64,000 bases of DNA from Lytechinus pictus. Taxonomy: Eukaryota > Echinodermata > Echinoidea > Temnopleuroida > Toxopneustidae. Positions 1 to 15,700 of this stretch are shown here, piece by piece. The notes beneath the pieces are model-generated. The model was not told the origin of the DNA. It made no database searches and saw nothing but the letters and a program-made list of their open reading frames with translations. How positions within the stretch are numbered: the first letter of the stretch is position 1; each line of letters begins with the position of its first letter. Position numbers and translations under genes: made by a program. Location: positions 17,850,603-17,914,602 of the forward strand of contig NC_087254.1 in NCBI RefSeq assembly GCF_037042905.1, written 5' to 3'.

Positions 1-63
1 TTTAACCCTGCCAAATTGCTAATTAAAGTGTCTCACATGGATCGATATCACTGCCAAAAATAT

Positions 64-227
64 CCAGGGCCCCGTGACACAAAGATATGCGATGAATAGC
101 AAACATGAGAGAAAACCTCTGATTGGTTCCTGGTCAGTATTTTTCGCCAAATGCGCGTGCAATGTTGATCATGATTGGTTAGTTCATTTAGCGATTGATT
201 GCTAATCTTTGTGTTACGGAGCCCAGG
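64..227. mobile_element. 164-bp MITE-like inverted repeat
   Basis: The left end CCAGGGCCCCGTGACACAAA pairs imperfectly with the right end, whose reverse complement starts CCTGGGCTCCGTAACACAAA. The arms run about 35 bp, nothing inside is coding, and the element can fold into a hairpin. Confidence 0.6.
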
Positions 228-737
228 TTGTGTGAAGCAGTGCGTCCTTAACTTTATACAGCCTAGTGGGGGGCAGGGAAGAGAAGCATATCAAACCTTC
301 AACATTTTTTGTGATATATCTGAAAGGTGAAAAGACTGCATCGCAATGTTTTATAAGTCTTTCCTTTCAAATACTTTTACAGACCCAATTCTCAAAGTCC
401 AGGTAGTTCCAAAATTAGACAATGGTCTTTCATATTTATGTACGGTCAATGAGTCACCCATTGAGACACATAGGGAATTTCTTACGAAAAGTTTTAGTCT
501 GATCATTGTACTGAATTGGCCATCCAATGAACAAAATATGATCAATATTTGTAAACACAAATTGGCAACATTCTGTTAAGATATCTTGACTCATGCTATA
601 TCCATATTTCAATTGTCAAATTATGAAATTGAATACATAATGTACAATCATTGCCAATTTGAAGAAAATTGGGGGTAAACGCTAAAATAGAATGATTGAG
701 TAATAGATCTCTTGAAGTTGCCATTCACAATACTCAC
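228..737. other. TBL3 intron or 3' region, nothing recognised
   Basis: AT-rich DNA after the donor of the last TBL3 exon seen. Short open frames here show no family resemblance, and no missing TBL3 C-terminal exon was found. Confidence 0.5.
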
Positions 738-3700
738 TTCTTATAATACCTAGGGCTTTGAAAGGCTGATCTAGAATGATTGCAAGACGAAGAGCTTTGG
801 TGAACTTCTTAGAAAGCATCAGGTTAGATAATTGCTGCTCCCTGTGTAAGAAAATGGAGATAAAACGAAAATGAAACACGAACAAAGAGCTTTAAATAAT
901 CAATGTAACAAAAGAAGATGATAGCTGAAAGAGATAAGAGTCACAAAAATTACTCCCCCCATGGGTAGATTACACACATCTGCTCATTAATTCTAGATTC
1001 TTTCCAGATTGCCTAAAACAGATTTCATCTCACAATCAATGATATACATAAGGACAAACAAGAATACAGGAAGACAGTATCAACAAATACTTACTTGATT
1101 ATTTGATCTTCCTCTTTCTCTGCTTTCTCTTCAAGTTCAATCTGGGTTACATCCTAATCAAACAAATAATACACAGTAATTTACTTCTCTTCAAGTTCAA
1201 TCTGGGTTACATCCTGATCAAACAAAATAATACACAGTAATTTATTTCCATTACATTTGATAGTGACAACAAAACAACCAATTCAAAAGAGAAAGAAGTC
1301 AGTTAAAAAATGATTACTTTAATGAGTATTTAAATCAGTCAGGAACATGTCTAAATATCTGGCTTAAAAGTGATTATGAAGATAGAAACAACTCTAGATG
1401 ATAGAGTAACTCAAATATAAAACACATTTTCATTCCATCATTTTCATCGGGCAGAGCTTCGTGCATTAATCTTGACTGCTCAAAAAATGTCCACAGCCAG
1501 TGACTTTATATGACTTGGTGACAGACTTTGGATAATTTCAAGTACGGTGTTGAAATATGGTGTTAATGTTGTCACAACACTAACACCGTACTTAAAATGA
1601 TACTGGTTGTGAGGCTGGTCTTAGAAATAGGACATATTTCTGGGAGTTCATGTTGAGCGCTGGTGTTGACGATTTATGTGTGATTTTCCCCATTTATTAA
1701 TACCAAGCCCCATGGGTTGGAAAATTGTGATTGCAAGTTCGGATTTGATGATCTCAAGCTCACGAACAGGCAGTTGAACATATTGAATTATCGCAGTAAA
1801 ATATTCTTTTAAAGTTAAGGTAAGTGCAAAGCATAAGATATTTTTACATTTTAATTAACAATAATATTTACTCTTTTAGCTTCTTGAAGTGCCTTTAGCC
1901 TTCACATTTTGTACAAGATTTCTCATGCAAAAGTTGAATGATCGGCAGCACAAACATGATTTCAAGAGCTACTGATAACGCGATCGGTGTGGTAAATCTG
2001 GACCCTGCTCAGTTCAGCACCCTTCCACACCAATATCTGATTGATAGATCGGACCAACACCAACACCAATATCTGACTTGAAATCACCTATTGCCTTGCT
2101 TGTAAATATGGGCCACTGAAAAGGGGATGTTAACCCTAATAAAGTATGGGCAAACTGGGGTTGTTAATAAATGAAAATTAAGATACGTAACTAACCTCCC
2201 ATATGAGTATATTAGAATCTGCTCCAGCTGTTATAATCTTTTCTTCTGATTGGTCTGCAGTGACTGACCATACTTTATCATTATGTTCATCTAACGTTGT
2301 CACACATTCATTTGTCTTGATCGTCCATAGCTTCAGAAGACCATCAGATCCACTGCAAATATGAAAATTTAAATCAACTTTTGGTAAGTATTTTCAATGG
2401 GTACTAACAAAGTATAACAATCCGAACAAATCTTATTTCTTCATTTTTCAAGTTGAGTGAAGTTTAAGACAAAGATTCTTCAAAGAAATACACCTTGTGA
2501 AAGCCTGTGACCCGATCTACATGTATCAATCACTATGTCACTAAGCTCAAATCACTGAGGAAGGCTGCAGTCAGTAGCTAAATATTTTTTTCTTTGTGTG
2601 TTGTGAGCAAAAGTAAAATATTGTGTTATTTCTTTTTGTGTTCTTCTTATTTTCATTGTTTTTTTAGACATAATTCTTCGGTGACATTGTTTCAGCCATA
2701 AATAGCATCAAATTAAATGACTGTTGTCTTGGCAATAAAAGTAAAAATAATCACTCATTTATGAATTTTAGCTGGAAACATATTTTGTATTGACCTTGTA
2801 TATGAAATCTTGTTTTTGAGCAATGTTTGGTCTAATCTGCACTTACAGTTGCATAATTTCATAACAGCGCATTACAAATTTGGTCTCAAAAGTTACGCGA
2901 GACAAGAAAAAAAAGAGACATGGTCAAAAACTTTTGTGTGGCTGATTTATTGCAAAAAATGTCAACCCCCTCAATATTCATAATAATGCCCCAACTGAAG
3001 TGTATTTGTTCATACCTTGATAAGAGTTGCATCCCACGAGTCAGGAATATCACTTTCAAAACAGATGCATCGTGACCTTCAAATGTCTGAAAAAAAAAGT
3101 GGAAACTAAATCTTTAAAAACTTGGCTCTAAAGCATCATAACCCTTCAAATCATTTCGTTTATCAGTACTGTGTATCAGAACCCTTGAAAAAAACCGACA
3201 GCGTTTCAAGCGTTTCCCCCATACTTTAAACTAATCTCACTATTTTACTGCAATATACTCATATTGTGTTTATATAATTTTTTTCCATTACAAAATAAAT
3301 GTTAGTCATGGAAAACACAAACATGTACATTAAATAATACTTCCTCTCTAAGTCTGCAGTGTTATGATACAAAAACCCTAGTTTGGTGCATGGCTAGAAA
3401 TAGCAGAATTTTTCTCCTTATGTCTGCATCATTATCATAAAGAGTAAAGGACAACTAAGTTTTATAAATGATGAGAAATGGCAGAATAAAGCCTAACCAT
3501 ACAGATTACAACTACATATGTTACTGAAAATATAGATTTTCGTTGCAAAGAGATTTTGTGCATTAATTATGTTTGAAATACAGACATAGTTTGCTAATTT
3601 GTCAATCAAAAATGGGCTCACACTCATAGGTACTTCATAGACTCATCATTCACACAGTCGTATGTATTCCTGTTCATTTAATGCTAACAATCATGAAAGG

Positions 3701-6700
3701 GCTCTGATAAATCTTCTTCATTACATAATAATGGTTTTGAACTCTGGGATCTCAACAGTAAAAATAGTTCAATTCATTGATATTATTCCAAGGTATGGGT
3801 TGTTGATCTTGATGACATAGATTATTTCCTCGAAAAGGCAAAAATATGCTTTACAAAACGATTACCTTGACACAAGTAAAGTCAGATAAGGCCCAGATCT
3901 TAATACTCCCATCAGCTGAACTGGTTGCTAAAGCCTGAAAATAAGAACAAGGAAAAAAAGAAACCTTTCACAACAATATCATTATGACTGATTTCAAATA
4001 AAGTGTATTGTATGGTACAACTTGTGGCACAAACAAAAGATTTCTAGTGATGGCATGGTAGTACGGTTAACTGAAAAGTGGAAATAAAATTGTTCATATT
4101 GAATCAGTATATTCATCTCAATCAAGAAATGTGTCTGGTATGCAAAATGATTACCTAAACATTTATTACCCACTTGTCCTGAGAGTGATTTGATACAGTT
4201 TTGCAAACGGATTGCTGGATGGTATTCGGTGTGTATGCATTCTACAAATATGAATTGAAATGATTTAGCACAATTGCTCTCAAGTGGAATGGGAATAGAA
4301 AAACCTCATTGATAATAAAGATATCTCGCCTCCAACTCACCTGATCTGTGGGTGAAAACTGCACACACCATATTCCTCTCCTATGACCCCTGAATGACCC
4401 AAGAAGTACTTCCTTCTCCAAATGCCATAGCTTAGCTACTCTATCCTGTGATCCTGTAGCTAATAGTTTATCATTTGGTGATAGGCACACTGAGTTGATG
4501 TCCTGGGAAAGGTCGAAGGTCAATCATTAATACATGATGTGTATTTTTTTACAACACTGGGATAAGATAGAACTCAATACGGGCATTTTATAATCAGGTT
4601 TACGTATGTGAGAGAGAACCCCAAGGTGTACAGTAGCCTACATGTTGTTTTCTTCCTAGTAAAAAACAAACTGAATGCAAACTATATAAATTTATTTATT
4701 AGAAACAAGTTAGAGGAATAGTTTGAGACCTTCACAAAATTAAATGAGAGAAGCTGTATATTTTGCAATGCCATGTCAGTTATAACATGTTGCATAAATG
4801 TCCATAAATTCCATTGTTGCTGTTTACCCTTCAATTTACCCTAAATACATACATTGTACAGAGTATGCATGATATTCCTGTCATATGAAATGAATAAACA
4901 TAACAAAGTAAAGATATACCACTCAAATTCTAAATTTTGCAGTGTTATATATCAAGGATTACAAAAAATTGAACAATACAAACAAAATAAGTATAGGGAC
5001 AGTGATTTTCCGTTTCAAAAAATTGCCTTTTCCGTTTCAGAAAATCTCAAATTCCGTTTCAGCATGTCAGAAAACGGAAATTCCGTTTCCCCATAGACTT
5101 TGTACACACGGAAAAGTGACAATTCCGTTTACACATTGAATAGCAAAATCACAACACGGACACTCGCGCTGGTCAAAATTTGTATCTGCTACTGTACCAA
5201 CAACACAATAGAATCCGTTTTAATCGGATCTATGCGGGTGCATAAAATATTTTTATGAACCTATTTAGCATGCATACATCCTCACCTTTCACATAATTAG
5301 CATTATTTCACGGTGAAATGATATTTCATCGATAATTTTTGGGGTTTTTGGACATCGTTATCATCAGTCAACGGCTTTTGATAATCCGCCATCTTGGATT
5401 TTAAGACCACGACATCGTGCTGTTACGTCTTCAAACGTAGAGGGCAGCAACACACGACCGTGTAGTTGAATGATATGTGTGCATGTGAAGCCCAACCCGG
5501 CCGGCCGGCCGGGTACGGGTACGGGTACGGTACAATCGAGTGTGCTGATGTCGAGTGCAAACACGATGTGTGAATTGTCATGATAGTAGCGAAGTTAGAT
5601 CGTGTTTTCTGGGGTTTTGTGGCCATTTAATATTCTCATTTTGTTGTGATTTTGGAGTAATTTCTGTTGCTATTCTGTGTATTTTGAGGGAAAATGCGTT
5701 TTCCGTGATTTTCCGTTTCAAAAGGCCCTTTCCGTGAATTCCGTCCGTTTTCCGCGATCGCGGAAAATCACTGTCCCTAAAAGTAAATTAAGTAACTCAA
5801 TCTAACCTTGTCATGTGCCTTCTCTGTGAAGATGACTTTCATATGAGCTGGTTCCTTGTTCCCTTCTTCTGGTGTTTGTTCTGGTATTCTCCATACCTTT
5901 AATGTACAGTCTTCACTTCCAGATACACAGAACTTTGATGACAGTCTGTATAAAGATAGCAATGTCACGACCAGTCTCGTGAGAAAGGCAATATCCGTGT
6001 GTATACACATCTTCTCACAAGCTACAATACATATACGCTAGTCTGTGATGGCGATATTTGGTGCATTCATTTTTCAGCCCAACATTGTAAATCTGAATCA
6101 TTTACTTAAACAACTACTAAATATCAAATAACCTTGAATATTAATCCTATATGGCCTGGGCTACATTATTTTGAAAGTGCAAAGCCCAGAAGGGGGCTTT
6201 TTTTTAAGCCCCCCCCCCTCAGACCTTGGTTGTTGATTATGGCGAAAAATGGCACACATGCCACCCATGATGTTAACACAAATGTTATCTTTCTTTTTGT
6301 CACTTAATTCAACAATTAATTATTATTACATTATTTCAAATGCAAATACTAATGAATGGACTATTGCATGACATTACTAAATTCTTTTATCAATTTAGGC
6401 TATTAGGTTTAAAGAAAAGAACTAAATTGCTTACCTTGAAGCTACTGTTGTTCCAACTGAATGGGTGTGGCCTAGACCTATAGCTTTACAGGTTATTATG
6501 CCAGTATCTTCATGCATACTCCATACACGCACTGTATTATCCTGAAAGAGAACAAGAGATTATAACTTGCTATAAATTGTAAAATAAGTCAATTTGCCTG
6601 AATGTTTTCAACTTTTTCTTGCCTCAAAATAAAACCCCATCATAAGTAGTTATAACAAGAGCTGGTTATCATTTGAAGAACAATTTAATACTAATACATT

Positions 6701-9700
6701 TAAGATTTCTCCCTTCAAAATTGATTAATTTTTAATTAGTCCATTTTCATCTTCTTACGCAACATTGATCCACAGTGACTTCATATTTTAGTCTAGGTCT
6801 AGATCTGCTCCATTTAAAATACATTATGATTTAATTTGATCAAAATACAACAAAATATTCCTTCTAGTTCCAAGCTCTAACTTCAGCCTTCAAAATACCT
6901 TGTAAATGTCAATACTAATGAAGTGATATAGGTTTGGCTCTTTACTAGAGTAGAAGTCCAGTCTTTGGTCTGGATGAAATTCATCTAACATGCTTCATAA
7001 TGTATGTCTGGCACATTTCTATCTTAGGTCAGTGTGTGTACGGGATTACTGAGCACTGCTAAAAATTACAACAAAATTTGCATCAGATTTCATGGTGGGG
7101 ATAAAAAAAAATCATCTTTGATACAATAACATACTCAGTGTCAAATGCCACATTAATCTGATGGAATGAGATGCTTATGCTTAGCCTAGAAGATGAAGAA
7201 ATCAATATCTACAGGTCTCACCTTTGAACTACTGACCATCATATGACCTTTCTGAAACACATCCAATGACATTACAATATCTGGAGAGAAAAAAATAAAG
7301 AGATATAATATATCAAAACTATACCATTCTTGTGCAGCATACCATAAAGAAATATCCAGGAGCTGGACATTCATACCATGTTAAGCAAAAAATTGTATAT
7401 TGTGCTTTCATGCTTTTCAAGGAAAAAATCATAAAAAGCAATTTCCTTTACCTGTGTCAAGTAAATCACAAGCTAAATGACATTAAACGGTATTATCACA
7501 CCAAAACTTACAAATGCACTGACTGGAAGATAATTAAGTGTCATGCTTATTTAATTCTTTCTCTATACATTCTCATCAATTCGTGTATTGGTGATATTTT
7601 GCCATTGAATTGTTGAATTTTGCCCTCATTCTGAGGTTTTAATCTGTTTAAAATATTTTCTAAAAATTGCTGCGAATAGAAACTTTGAAAATAGTGATGA
7701 CAATGATCATGACAACAGCGATAATGTCAATGTTGATGTTGATTATGATGATGATAATGATTATAATGATGATGAGGGTGATAATGATGATGATGATGAT
7801 AATAATGATGATGATAATGATGATGATGGTAATGGTGATGATAATGATGATGATGATAATGATGGTGATGATGATGGTGATGATGATGGTAATGGTGATG
7901 ATGATAATGATGATGATAGTAATGTTGATGATAATGATGATGATAATTGTGATGGTGATGATGAGGATGATGATGATGATGAGGAGGAGGATAATGATGA
8001 CATCCATTGCTTACCCGTATGTCCTGTGAGTATTTGACAGCTTCCTGAACTCAATTCAAAGACTCTAATCTGCTCACTATTGCTAGCTACTGCAAGATGG
8101 GATTCATTCTTCCCTAGTAGTTTCAGGTCCAGGATCTCTTCATTATAGCCAACAAACTACAACAAAAATACAACGTACATAATTTATCATGTAGGGATTG
8201 CTGTCAGAACCCTCTACAACTCAATGCAATATCAAACCTGCATGCCTGTCACTTGTTTCCTCTCTGACAAAGTAAATTATATGAAAATTTTATTTGAACA
8301 TTTAACCCTAAAAATACTGGGCTATTTAGACGCCCTAAAAGGTGGGGGCTGATTGCTATGATCTCAGTCATAGACAGCATGGTCGCTAAAAGAAATTGGC
8401 ACCAAAGCAAAATATACAAAATTGTTGACATGATGTAAATGTCAACTCTAAACAAGTGGAGTTTAGCAAAGATTTCATTGCATTAGTGACATGTATGTGT
8501 GTAGAATACCTTGCACTGTATGACTGATAAAATAATGATGGCTATTAAAGGTCGAGTCCACCCCAGAAAAATGTTCATTTGAATAAATAGAGAAAAATCA
8601 CATAAGGAGAACACTAAAAATTTCATCAAAATTGGATGCAAAATAAGAAAGTATGACATTTTAAAGGTTCGCATATTTTTCACAAAACAGTGATATGCAC
8701 AATTCAGTGACATGCAAATGAGACAGTCAATGATGTCCCTCACTCACTTTTTCTTTTGTTTTTTTATTGTTTGAATTATACAATATTTCATTTTTTACAG
8801 ATTTGATAATAAGGACCAACTTGACTAAACCTTATAGTATAAAATAAAGATAATTCCACATGTTCAGGGAGGAATTAATCGTCGTTTCACTTGACAATGA
8901 GGAGAAATGAGAATATTTCATATTTCCTACAATAAAATACAAAAGAACTAGTGAGTGGATGACGTCATCAGTCTCCTCATTTGCATATCGACCAGCATGT
9001 ACATATAACTGTTTTGTGAAATTAAGCGAAATTTAAAAATGTCATAACTTTCTTATTTTACATCCAATTTTGATGTAATTTTCAGTGTTGTACTTGTTAG
9101 ATATTTCTCTTCTTATTCAAATCACCTTTTTGTTGGGATAAACTTGCCCTTTAAGGACATAGAGCAGTGAAACTCTCACCTGTTTCTCTAGTTTTAAATC
9201 TTCTAATCTGAAGAGAATGATATTGTGATCATATGTTACTACGGCAACACATCCTATAGCCTCACAGATCATAGCACTGGTGATGAAGGCTGGTTGGTCT
9301 TGGTCCTCCGATGTCTGTTTCTTCAAAGGTACTATAGGGCTCCCTCGTTGTTCATACAGACAACGGCCAGCAGATGTCCATACTTTTATGATACCTGTCA
9401 ACCAGAAACACAGACATCAAGATCCCAAATGATAAAGGAGATTGATCCTTATTCAACTAGGGGTAGGTCAAATTGACCAAACCCTGTCATAATTTTACAT
9501 CTACTTTGAAACTGCAACACATGTGTGGTTTCATGTTGTGTCTCTTTCAAGTCCTGCCCATCACTTGATCATTTTGGGACCAAATTTAAGAAAACCTAAC
9601 AAGAAGACGCAGAGTCATGGCTAAATTTTTAATTGCATGTTGGCAAAAAAAAAAAAAAAGTGGAATGCCCCTTAAGTTATCAAATGTAGCAGCAATGCCG

Positions 9701-12700
9701 TCTTTCAAAACAACTACATTTATTACTTTCAAAGAGAGAAAATTCACATTCATATGATAATTAACTTGTGAATCGTAAAACCTTGACAAGAAACTTGCAG
9801 TATTTCATTTGATATAATTTGTGGTATCCATTAACAATCTTATATAATGTGCTAAAATATTTTTGTTAAATAATAAACTATCAATTCTTCTTATCCAAGT
9901 TAATTCACTGATCTAAAAATGACCTTTGACCTTGACCCAGTAACCTGAAATTACACTCTTCTAATGTCTGCTTCATGTATCTGTTAACCAATTAATGTGC
10001 TTGAATATGTTTTTCAAATAATAAACAAAAGATCAATTCTTCTTATCCAAGTTAATTAATTGAACTCAAATGACCTTTGACCTTGACCCAGTACCCTGAA
10101 ATTACACTCTTCTAATTTCTGCTATCTGTTTACATTGTATCACATAATACTTGAGTATAATTTCAAAATCATCTTTTTCATATTCTCACTCACTCAATGA
10201 ATTCAGTCTTCCAGTACTCTGGTCAAACTGCTTGCCCTGCAGCTTTGACCAGACTGTCCACCAAGACCATAGACTAGACATCAGAGGCCAAGGACAAGGC
10301 CACATAATTGGCTTTATGGAGCTGTTGCCCTTTGAACATATAACCATATCAACTACATCAAATCCTACCTTTAGCTCCCGCTGTCAAAAAACACAAATCA
10401 TTCTTTTCTTTCTTTGGAGTAATGTTTGGGAAATCCTGGTCCTCTGGTAGCAAGATCACTGATTCCAAGGTCTGAAATTGAAAAAATATTAATTCTTATT
10501 AAGTTTATGGAGTTTATCAAGGGACCAATAGATTTTTTGGTTAACAATTATACCGGTTATTGTACATTACCTATTATCTAATCCATTTCGGGGGCCATTT
10601 ACATAACACATATTAACTAGCTTTGCTACCCACTTCAAAATACCCATTTGAATATATTCTGAAAATGGCCCAATACCGGTATATACATATCTGAAAAAGA
10701 AAAGCAAATCAGTCCAAGGATAAAGGATTAGACCATATGCTATTGCACAATAATCGCCCGATATTCCGGTTATCAACTGATAAGCGTGGGAGAAATAGGC
10801 AATAGCTGTGCGATGATTGTGCAATTATTGTATGATTTTACAATTTCTGTACACCATGTTTTGCTAATCTGTTGGGGGAAAATTTGTACGCTCATTGCAT
10901 GTGAGCATACAGCCTCGCGACTACGACCATGTACTGCCCCGCCACGATGTGTTAGAGGGTTCGATCATTTAAAAAATTGTATAACTCTGTGCAAAAAACA
11001 ATATTAGAGGCTGCAATGACGGTGTAATTGGATGAAAATTGTACAATCATCAAATGCCACCCCAGGGTTATCATGTATGAGCGTGATACAATCTTCTTTA
11101 AGATAAATACCAGTTGTGGTAACGATCTAAAAAATAAACCACTAAAGTGTTTGTATGTAAAAATAAAAAATATGTGCCAAACAGCTCTGGAAGAAAATAC
11201 GTAATTGCTGAGAAATTAGCAAGATAAGCACAGAATTCCATCAAATGTCAGGTATTTTTCGAAGCAATATTAATATACTGTCCGACGTATGCTTTTCTGT
11301 GTTTGTGATCATCAGAATTATCGCTTTTGAGCTAAGATTTCATGATTTTACAAAGATAAGTTTACATTAATGTACTACATGTAGATCTAGATTTATGATA
11401 ATATTTTGACAATTAACCTTGAATTATCGATTTTGAGCTAAGATTTCATGATTTTACAAAGACAAGTTTTTTAGATATGCAGATCGGAAGATAGCTACGC
11501 TCTCTCTATTTGATTTGATTTTATCCTTCAAATGTTGAATATCTGGACTTAATATCTGGAATGTTTGCCTAGAATGTGAGTAATTCATATTCTGCACTTG
11601 GAACTGCAACTACGGATTTTATGGCTTGACGGTTCATCTGAATTAGTGGCAAGTAGTATCGAACATAATTACAACTGTGTGAGTCAGTCCCATCCAGTCA
11701 AATCCGTGTTATACTTCCAGCGAAAATTCTTGCCTGTTCGTACTTAGATCTAGCCTTCTAACGTTAGGCCTACCTGACGCGCTTGCATTCTTGCCCATTA
11801 TTTATTGTGACCTTCTTGCCATCAATTGACTGCCGCATTGTATCACTATCACCATTCATTATGCCTAATCTACGTTCCAATTCAACTCAGTCATCCAAGG
11901 ATTCAATTGATGGTGTGAATACAACCCAAGACAATAACATTGATCTTTTGAATAACATTGAGGTTGTGGTACAGAAAGCAGTAGAAAAGGCAATGGAAAG
12001 AGAGAGTTGCAAAATTCATCAAGAGATTGAAAGGAGAGACGCAAATATGAGAGAACTTATTGAGCAGAAACTTGGTTGTTTGAATGAACTTAAAGTTTCA
12101 ATTGATAAGAAGATTCAGCAGCTTCAAGAGCTCCATCAATCTACAGTTACTGCCCATGAAAAAGTTACCGAGTTGACCCGTGATCTTCACGACCTTCAAC
12201 AATATTCAAGGCGTAACAACATTCGGGTCTTCGGAATTCCGGAAAAGGCCGAAGAAGATACGGACGCTCTTGTGTGCAGCATGGCTGAAAGGATCGGAGT
12301 GCGCATCACTGCTCAAGACATTGATCGCTCGCACCGAGTTGGTAGGCGTGTCCCTCAACATGATTCCTCTGAAGGCAACACGTATGCAACAGCTGCTGCG
12401 CGTAACACCCAGAAGAATCCAGATCGACCTCGCCCAATCATTGTCAAACTAATATCGTACAAGTCAAAACTAGCGTTTATTCGAAATCGACGGAAACTGA
12501 AAGGATCTGGAGTTGTAGTTGCTGAAGACTTGACAAAGTCAAATGCCAATCTCTTGTCACTGACTTCGCGTCATGAAAAAGTTCGCACAGCTTGGTCGAC
12601 AGACGGTCGAATCTTCGCAATGATCAAGTGTACAAATGGTCGAGAGATTCGCAAGCTCATTACTTCGCCAGCAGCATTAACAGACCTCTAGTCAACTGAT

Positions 12701-15700
12701 TTGTACCTTTTATCTGTACATATGCCAACTATACCCTTAAAACTTGATGCTATCTTGACTGAGTTTTCTCCAAAATGGGCCCTCAAGCCAGATTGTATTT
12801 TAGACTAAACTTATTTTATGCAGTTTCTGGTGCAATCGTATCTTTTCGATTGTCATTTTCTATTATCTTTTTTTCTGTAGATGTAAGTTATTTTTGTGTG
12901 TGTTTATTATATGTCTTTCAATGCCATTTTTAGCCAATGCCCAGACTTACAACAAGTGCAATTAAATTTGAAAATCTTGCATGATCATATCTCGCCAGCC
13001 AATGTAAATGATCATAATCCAGATCAGTTTTATTATTCATCTGAATATTTTAACTCTTTAATAAAAGCAAACTATAACAAAAATGATGTAGACTCGCATC
13101 TTAGTTGTTTCCATTTTAACTGCAGAAGCCTACCTCAAAATTTTGACAGCCTGTCGTCGTTTTTATCTTTGCTTTGTATGCAATCTACAGTCATAGGGTT
13201 AACAGAAACCTGGTTGAATGTGAATTGTTTTGTTGATTTTTATAATATTAATAATTATGTATTTATCAGCAATGGACGCAAATCAAAGAGAGGTGGAGGT
13301 GTAGGGATGTACATACGCAAGGATATTCATTATGTGAGACGAGTAGATATGGATCTCAGTTCTTCTTCAGCTGAAAGTATATTTGCTGAAATTGATATTG
13401 ACCATCAAAAGATTTTGATAGGTGTATTGTATAGACCCCCCAACCAATCAATAGACCAATTTTTAACTTACTTAAATGAAGTTTTACATATTGTGCAATC
13501 AGAAAAGAAATTGTTTTACTTGATGGGTGATTTTAACATAAACATTTTACATGTGGGCAAAGTGCAATATGTCGATGAATTTCTTGATACAATGCTTTCC
13601 AACAATTTGTCTCCTTTAATTAGATATCCATCACGTGTTTCATCAAATTCATTTACTCTCATAGATAACATTTTTACAAATGATCCCGAAATACGTCATT
13701 CAGGGCTTTTTTTTTTCGGATATCAGTGACCATTTTCCGATATTTTGTATTGCTCATAAAAATCAAAACAAACCAAGAGAGGACAATTTTATTTATAAAA
13801 GAGACATAAATGATGATAACATATTGCAATTTGCGCACATTTTATATAACAATGAGTGGGACTTTTTTAATCTGAATGCCAATGAAACTTATAATAAATT
13901 TCATGATATTTTCACAAAGGCATACGAGTCGTGTTTTCCTGTAAAAGCTGTAAGAATAAAGAAAAAGGTTATTAGTGCACCTTGGTTCAATGAAGATGTT
14001 CACAAACTCATAAAAAAGAGGAACAGGTTATATAAACTATATCTGAAGAACAAATCCACGTATAGAAAGACTGTGTATAGACAAGTTAGAAATAAAACTG
14101 TTGATAAGATTAAGCAAGCTAAAAAAGAATATTATAGAAACAAACTGAATAATGCCAAAGGAAACATGACCAAAACATGGAATGTTATTAACATGGCTTT
14201 AGGAAAAGAGAATAAAAAAACCCATGTTAGTAAAATAGTTCTTGATGATGGTAGTGTTGTTAATGAAAAGATAATTTCCGATGTTTTTAATGATTTTTTT
14301 GCCAATGTTGGATTCAACCTGAATAATAAATTTGTTTCATTTGATAATAACTATGTTGGAAAGTACATTATCAGAAATACTAAATCTGCATTTTTAAATC
14401 CTACTTCTCCATGTGAAATTTTTAATATCATAAAGAATTTCAAGAGCAATACCAGTGCCGGTTATGACGATATTAGTATGAAAGTTGTTAAGAAAATCAA
14501 TATTTATATATGTAAACCATTGTCTGAAATAATTAATAAATGTTTTATCTGTGGTGTTTTTCCAGATAAATTGAAATTAGCTCGTGTAATTCCAATTTTT
14601 AAAAGTGGATCTCGAGAAGTGCTTTCAAATTATCGGCCAATTTCCGTCTTGCCAGTTTTTTCAAAGGTCTTTGAAAAATGCATATACAGTCGTCTTTTAT
14701 CTTTTATTCAGAAGTGCAATATTTTGTCTTTAAATCAGTATGGTTTTCGAGCCGGGAACTCCACATCTCATGCTTTAACCAATTTTATTCGCAATGTAAC
14801 AAATGCTATCGATAATGAAGAAGTGATGCTAGGCGTATTTTTAGATTTAAGTAAAGCATTTGACACGCTCGATCACGATATTTTGATTTACAAATTACAA
14901 CTTTATGGTATTAGAGGAGCTGTTTTAGATTTATTCAAAAGTTACTTGCAAAATAGGGAGCAGTTTGTCACTGTCAATGGTTTTAAATCTGAAAGGAGGC
15001 ATCTGAGGTGTGGAGTGCCCCAGGGGTCCATTCTTGGACCTCTGTTGTTTCTTATTTATATCAATGATTTGTGCAATACATCTGAGGTTTTAAAGTACAT
15101 TTTATTTGCAGACGACACTAGCATTTTTATGTCACATAAAGATCCATTTGAATTACAAAGTATTTTTAACAATGAACTTGATAACATTTCAAACTGGTTA
15201 TATATGAACAAACTCACAGTTAATGTAAAGAAAACCAATTTCATGATGTTTACAAATAGAAATGTCGATATCGATCAAATAAGCATTAGCCTTGCTGGAT
15301 CTGAAATCAAACATGTCTCGTCTTTGAAATTTCTTGGCGTGACAATAGATGACAAGTTAACATGGAAATCCCATCTTAACGTCATTTGCAATAAAATATC
15401 AAGGAATATAGGAATATTATTCAGAATTAAAATGTTACCATCTTCGATTTTAAAAATGATATACAATGCTATCATTGCTCCTTTTCTTGATTATGGTATT
15501 TATGTATGGGGAAGTGCAGCAAAAATTTATCTCGATAGACTGTTTAAATTACAAAAACGTGCAATAAGAATAGTTAATCATTCATCTTTTTTAGCCCATA
15601 CTTCACCCATTTTTTATAATCTGAAACTTTTAAACATTTATGACATATATCAATACCAGCTTGGAATCTTTATGTTTTTATGTTATCGGAAACTTTTACC

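Noticed and set aside
738-750. Ending the last visible TBL3 exon at 750 (donor gtatta)
   Set aside because: The donor at 737-732 (GTGAGT) is stronger and keeps four more residues that fit the family.
7660-8054. Long open frames on both strands (poly-Ile, poly-Met, poly-Ser)
   Set aside because: They are translations of the (GAT)n tract and overlap each other in all frames.
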